Part shown: piece after piece, positions 60,680 to 64,000 of the stretch
Position numbering within the stretch: the stretch's first letter is position 1
Layout: the number at the start of each line of letters is the position of its first letter
Assembly (NCBI RefSeq): GCF_016097555.1
Contig: NC_054713.1
Coordinates: 40,788,793-40,852,792, forward strand
Direction: 5' to 3'
DNA length: 64,000 bases
Source: Gigantopelta aegis
Taxonomy: Eukaryota > Mollusca > Gastropoda > Neomphalida > Peltospiridae
Made by a program: the position numbers and the translations under genes
The notes under the pieces: generated by a model
What the model saw: only the letters and a program-made list of their open reading frames with translations
Told to the model about the DNA's origin: nothing
Databases searched by the model: none

Positions 60680-61189
60680 CTTTAACATGGGTGCAAAGAC
60701 GGACATGACTGAACAGGCTGCGGTTGCCATGACTACGGCGGCGGCAAACGGCGCCGTCAGCGTTTGCTCCAAATACGTGATTATCGTAATAACTACAACA
60801 CACAACTAGAGCATACAAAGTGGCTCACCACGCCAAGGTGGAAAACTCTTAGAAGGAATTTTATGGCACTCCTCTTCAAACACTACCCACTCGTGTCTCA
60901 ATAAAATCTTAAATTATGATATTTATTAAAGATAGAAAAGAAAGATAAATAGTTTTGAAAACTTAATCAAAGGTAACTTATCTTAGTGTACGTCTGGTAA
61001 AGCTATATATATAATAATGGCATGTTTGTGGGATTGTTATAATGTAAACACAAATAAATAAAAAAAATAAAAAGTAAGTAAAAGTAGGCAAGTAAGCAAG
61101 TTAAAGTAAGTAAAAGTAAATGAGTAGGTAAAAGTAAGTAAGTAAAACTAAGTACGTAAAGGAAAGTAGAGTAATGCGCGAAAGATCTA
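60680..61189. other. Intergenic; AAGTA low-complexity
   Basis: AAGTAAGTAAAAG units lie at 61065-61170. No gene. Confidence 0.4.
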
Positions 61190-61552
61190 GGAAACATCCC
61201 CGTCGGTGGGCCCATTGGGTTATTTCTCGTTCCAGCCAATGCTCCACAACTGATGTAACAAAGGCCGTGTGTTTTTATTACGGTTATATTGTGTCGAATC
61301 ACATGCACACAGATAACGAGAGAGGAAAATCACCGTAGCCGCGCCATGGACTGCTCATTTCGACTGGCAGCTAGGGGATCTAGTATATATACCATCTCAC
61401 AGAGAGGATAGTACATACCACGACCTTTGTTACAGAGTTGCGGCGCATTGGCTGGAACGAAAGATCGCCTAATGGGTCCACCGACGAGGATCGACCCTAG
61501 ACTTGATCGCGTATCAAGCAAGTGGTTTACCATTGGGCTACATTCCGCCAAA
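61190..61552. mobile_element. Inverted SINE pair (A plus strand, A/B minus strand)
   Basis: Plus body 61190-61269 (CCCCGTCGGTGGGCCCATTG to CAAAGGCCGTGT) meets a minus A/B copy 61270-61552 ending GGCTACATTCCGCC. Confidence 0.75.
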
Positions 61553-61842
61553 TGGGTTGGAGTCGACAATTACAGGGGCGAATACAGCATTTTGCGGATG
61601 TGGGGTGGGGGGTGGGGGGGTGGGGGCGTGTTCAATGATAATGCACAGGAGGCGGATCCTAGATTTTGTAAATCGGGTGTCCAAAGAAATTCTAAAATGG
61701 GCAAGTTAGAGTTTGCTAAAGGCAAACAAGCCGAGCTCCTTTAGGGAGTGTGGTGACAGGAGGGTTCGGGTCAAGCTGCCTTGAAACGTTTGAAATAAAA
61801 ATGCTGAGAGAGACGCGTTTTTATGACAATTTAGTGTTGTAT

Positions 61843-62125
61843 ATCATAACCATACACGACAGAGGACAGAGCTGGAGCAAATCTTTAAATTCGGGTCAAA
61901 AAAACAGATATTCGAGCAAAATTAGCTTGCCTGAAACCTTTTGACAATGAATTTCCATATTTCTACCCACACTATTAGCTGTATTCAATGTAAAAATGCT
62001 TAGTGATTCGTTTGCAAACCTATGTAGCCGTTTGGCACAATGCTAAAATGAATAAATGTTATTATCCAGATTCGGGAATTTTCGTTTAATTCGGGCAAAA
62101 ATGGGAGCCCGTACGTCTATGTTAT
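61843..62125 (+). repeat. Dispersed element G, copy 2
   Basis: Diverged relative of 47196-47528, ending GGGAGCCCGTACGTCTATG. Confidence 0.68.
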
Positions 62126-62263
62126 ATATCGAGGATGACTTTTTTTTAATATATATATTTTTAAAATGTAATTAAACAGGACACATCAAACGGGCGGCGG
62201 TACACTGGATTCTCGTGACCTCCATAAAGATCCGCTAGTGACGTGTTTTGTATACGATTGAGA

Positions 62264-62648
62264 AAGAAAGAAATGTTTTATTTAACGACGCACTCAACAC
62301 ATTTTATTTACGGTTATATGGCGTCAGACATATGGTTAAGGACCACACAGATTTTGAGAGGAAACCCGCTGTCGCCACTTCATGGGCTACTCTTTCCGAT
62401 TAGCAGCAAGAGATCTTGTATTTGCGCTTCCCACAGACAGGATAGGACAAACCATGGCCTTTGTTGAACCAGTTATGGATCACTGGTCAGTGCAAGTGGT
62501 TTACACCTACCCACTGAGCCTTGCGGAGTACTCACTCAGGGTTTGGAGTCGGTATCTGGATTAAAAATCCCATGCCTCGATTGGGATCCGAACCCAGTAC
62601 CTACCAGCCTGTAGACCGATGACCTAACCACTACTCACCGAGGCCGGT
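62264..62648 (-). mobile_element. SINE-B, full length
   Basis: AAAGAAAGAAATG and AACGACGCACTCAACAC at left, CACCGAGGCCGG at right. Confidence 0.9.
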
Positions 62649-62767
62649 GTATATGATTGAGAGACAATAGGGAAAATGCTGTTAGGCTGCGTTTCGTCGC
62701 TATAGGAGTAAAAACGGGGCCGCGGTTTGGTGGGAGTCCTTTTTAATTCGCCCCTGATTAGGATATC

Positions 62768-63047
62768 ATTTTCATTTCATTTCAACGTATTTTCGTACTT
62801 ATAGCCAAGTAAGGTTCAAGCACGCTGTCCTGGGCTAACACCTCAACTATCTGTGCTGTCTGTTTAAGACAGTGGGTTAGGTTGTTAGTTGGTTAGTGGA
62901 TAGTGAGAGAAGAGGATATAGTGGCCTTACACCTACCCATTGAGCCCTTAAGAACTCGCTCTGAGTGGGAGCCGGTACCGGGCTGCGAACCCTGTACCTA
63001 CCAGCCTATATTCCGATGACTTAATCACTGCGCCACAGAGGACGGTT
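62768..63047 (-). mobile_element. SINE-C, full length
   Basis: CATTTCATTTCAACG tail at left to CGCCACAGAGGACGG head at right. Confidence 0.87.
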
Positions 63048-63283
63048 AGGACATCAACGCAAAGCCTTCCAGCGTTAAAGCTGATCGTTAGACCACTACA
63101 TCACCGTGCAGGCAAGTCAAATCAAGAATTCAAGAGTTATTTCCCTCCAATTCGAGCTATAAACGTACAGATTATCTATATAAAAAGAAAACCCCCACTA
63201 AAATCTTCCTTGTGTTAAACCAAGCGCGATTCTGCCATCTGTTTAATTTTAGTGGTTGATTGCAGTAAATAAATCCAAATACT

Positions 63284-63312
63284 GGGGGGGGGGGGGGGGG
63301 GGGGGGGGGGGG
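63284..63312 (+). repeat. Poly-G tract upstream of DHFR
   Basis: About 28 G, roughly 135 bp before the DHFR start codon. Confidence 0.88.
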
Positions 63313-63354
63313 TGCGATCGGCGAGTAGTGTACAAGGGTTAAATTATTTCATCG

Positions 63355-63360
63355 TATAAA
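63355..63360 (+). promoter_or_regulatory. Candidate TATA box for DHFR
   Basis: TATAAA lies 91 bp before the start codon. If used, transcription would begin near 63385 and leave a leader of about 60 nt. Confidence 0.35.
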
Positions 63361-63445
63361 TGTGTGGAGCTCTAGAACACTAAAGGAAACAAAAACAAAG
63401 AAGCACAACAAGGGAAACAACTCTCAACTCTTTATTAAGAAAATT

Positions 63446-64000
63446 ATGACGGCAAAACAGCTGAACGTCATTGTCGCTGCGTGCAACAATCACGGAATAG
63501 GAATCGACGGGAAACTTCCATGGCGACTAAAGAAAGACATGGCGATGTTTAAAATGTTAACAACAAAGACAAACGACGAAAACAAACAAAACGCCGTCAT
63601 CATGGGCCGAAAAACGTGGTCCTCCATTCCGGAAAAGTTCCGACCTTTGGCGAACCGAGTGAACATCGTCTTGAGCACCAGCATGAAGGATTCGCCACTA
63701 GGGGCGCATTTGACGGGAAATTTCGAAGAGGCGATGAGGTTAATATCTGACGGCGATCTTTCGTCTGTGGTGGAATCCGTGTTTATTATTGGAGGGAGTT
63801 CCGTATACAGCGAAGCTATGAAGTGGCCGAAGTGTCGAGTTTATCTCACTCGGGTATTGTCGGATTTCCATTGCGACACGTTCTTTCCCGATATCAGTGA
63901 CGAGATATTCAAAAAGACGGACAACCCAGAGTGGCTACCAGACACTCCCCAACAGGACGGTGATATCACATTTGTTTACGAAGTGTACGATAAACTATAA
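63446..64000 (+). CDS. DHFR: Dihydrofolate reductase, single exon
   Basis: DHFR reduces dihydrofolate to tetrahydrofolate with NADPH, supplying folate cofactors for thymidylate and purine synthesis in the cytosol. The 184-residue frame is complete and close to the usual animal length of about 187. Visible features: GIGIDGKLPWRLKKD (17-31) with Trp26 and the acidic catalytic Asp31; the NADPH-binding VIMGRKTWSSIPEKFRPL (51-68); Arg71, matching the folate alpha-carboxylate arginine; a second nucleotide loop IIGGSSVY (114-121); Thr135; and DTFFPDI (144-150). ATG 63446 (A at -3) is the first in-frame ATG; an in-frame extension upstream begins only at GTG. Animal DHFR usually has Glu at the catalytic acid, whereas here it is Asp, as in bacterial enzymes. 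There are no introns, although vertebrate DHFR has several. It may be the working gene or a retrocopy still under selection. The frame is intact to TAA at the window edge. Confidence 0.96.
   Translation: MTAKQLNVIVAACNNHGIGIDGKLPWRLKKDMAMFKMLTTKTNDENKQNAVIMGRKTWSSIPEKFRPLANRVNIVLSTSMKDSPLGAHLTGNFEEAMRLISDGDLSSVVESVFIIGGSSVYSEAMKWPKCRVYLTRVLSDFHCDTFFPDISDEIFKKTDNPEWLPDTPQQDGDITFVYEVYDKL

Overview
The window looks like a repeat-dense stretch of a mollusc nuclear genome, probably a gastropod. This is inferred from the three interlocking tRNA-derived SINE families, intron-containing genes with GT/AG splice sites and an intron-containing nuclear tRNA-Tyr. I cannot name the species. Little of it is coding. 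The protein genes I can defend are parts of a cytidine deaminase gene (CDA) at two places, one complete intronless dihydrofolate reductase (DHFR), and a gag-like zinc-knuckle ORF inside a retroelement. Two runs of exactly 200 N (10572-10771 and 28903-29102) are scaffold gaps.

Layout. (1) 1-10571: CDA exons 1-2 on the minus strand at 453-701, then SINEs, microsatellites, a palindromic MITE (7424-7547) and a TIR MITE (9545-9878). (2) 10772-16872: a satellite of about 55 monomers of 111 bp, apparently built from the 3' half of a local SINE and showing higher-order structure; it runs into gap 1. (3) 17208-18235: the last two coding exons of CDA on the plus strand, with a MITE and a triplet repeat in the intron. 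(4) 19514-28902: a tandem segmental array with five intron-containing tRNA-Tyr(GUA) genes; units are 1.2-2.2 kb, some nearly identical, and one carries a 1.6-kb ORF1-only retroelement (22593-24205). The array ends in gap 2. (5) 29103-63050: no gene recognised; SINEs (often nested or as inverted pairs), (CT)n, (CA)n, (GTA)n and poly-G tracts, a decayed minisatellite (53938-55210) and a 2.8-kb terminal-inverted-repeat element (56901-59693). (6) 63446-64000: DHFR, ending exactly at the window edge.

SINE names used here. SINE-A: head with A box TAGCCCAGTGG and B-box-like GGGATCGATCC; tail ending GTCGTTAAACAAAACAAAC. SINE-B: head GGCCTCGGTGGCGTCGTGG with GGGTTCGGATCC; tail ending GTCGTTAAATAAAACATTTC plus CTTT repeats. 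SINE-C: the same GGCCTCGG head, a GGTACCGGCTCC body and an AAATAAGTTGAAATG tail. SINE-D: an A-like body with a head reading TAGCTCAGTCGG or similar. A/B: A head and body with a B tail. B and C share heads, while A, B and D share tails, so the families are modular.

How the parts relate. The dominant process is SINE-driven: SINE tails have become a satellite, inverted SINE pairs form foldbacks in every tRNA unit, and G-homopolymers have expanded at SINE 5' ends. The most notable structural point is that CDA exons 1-2 and exons 3-4 lie in opposite orientation on either side of gap 1. Flipping the left contig would give one colinear gene with the CAERTA exon in the gap.
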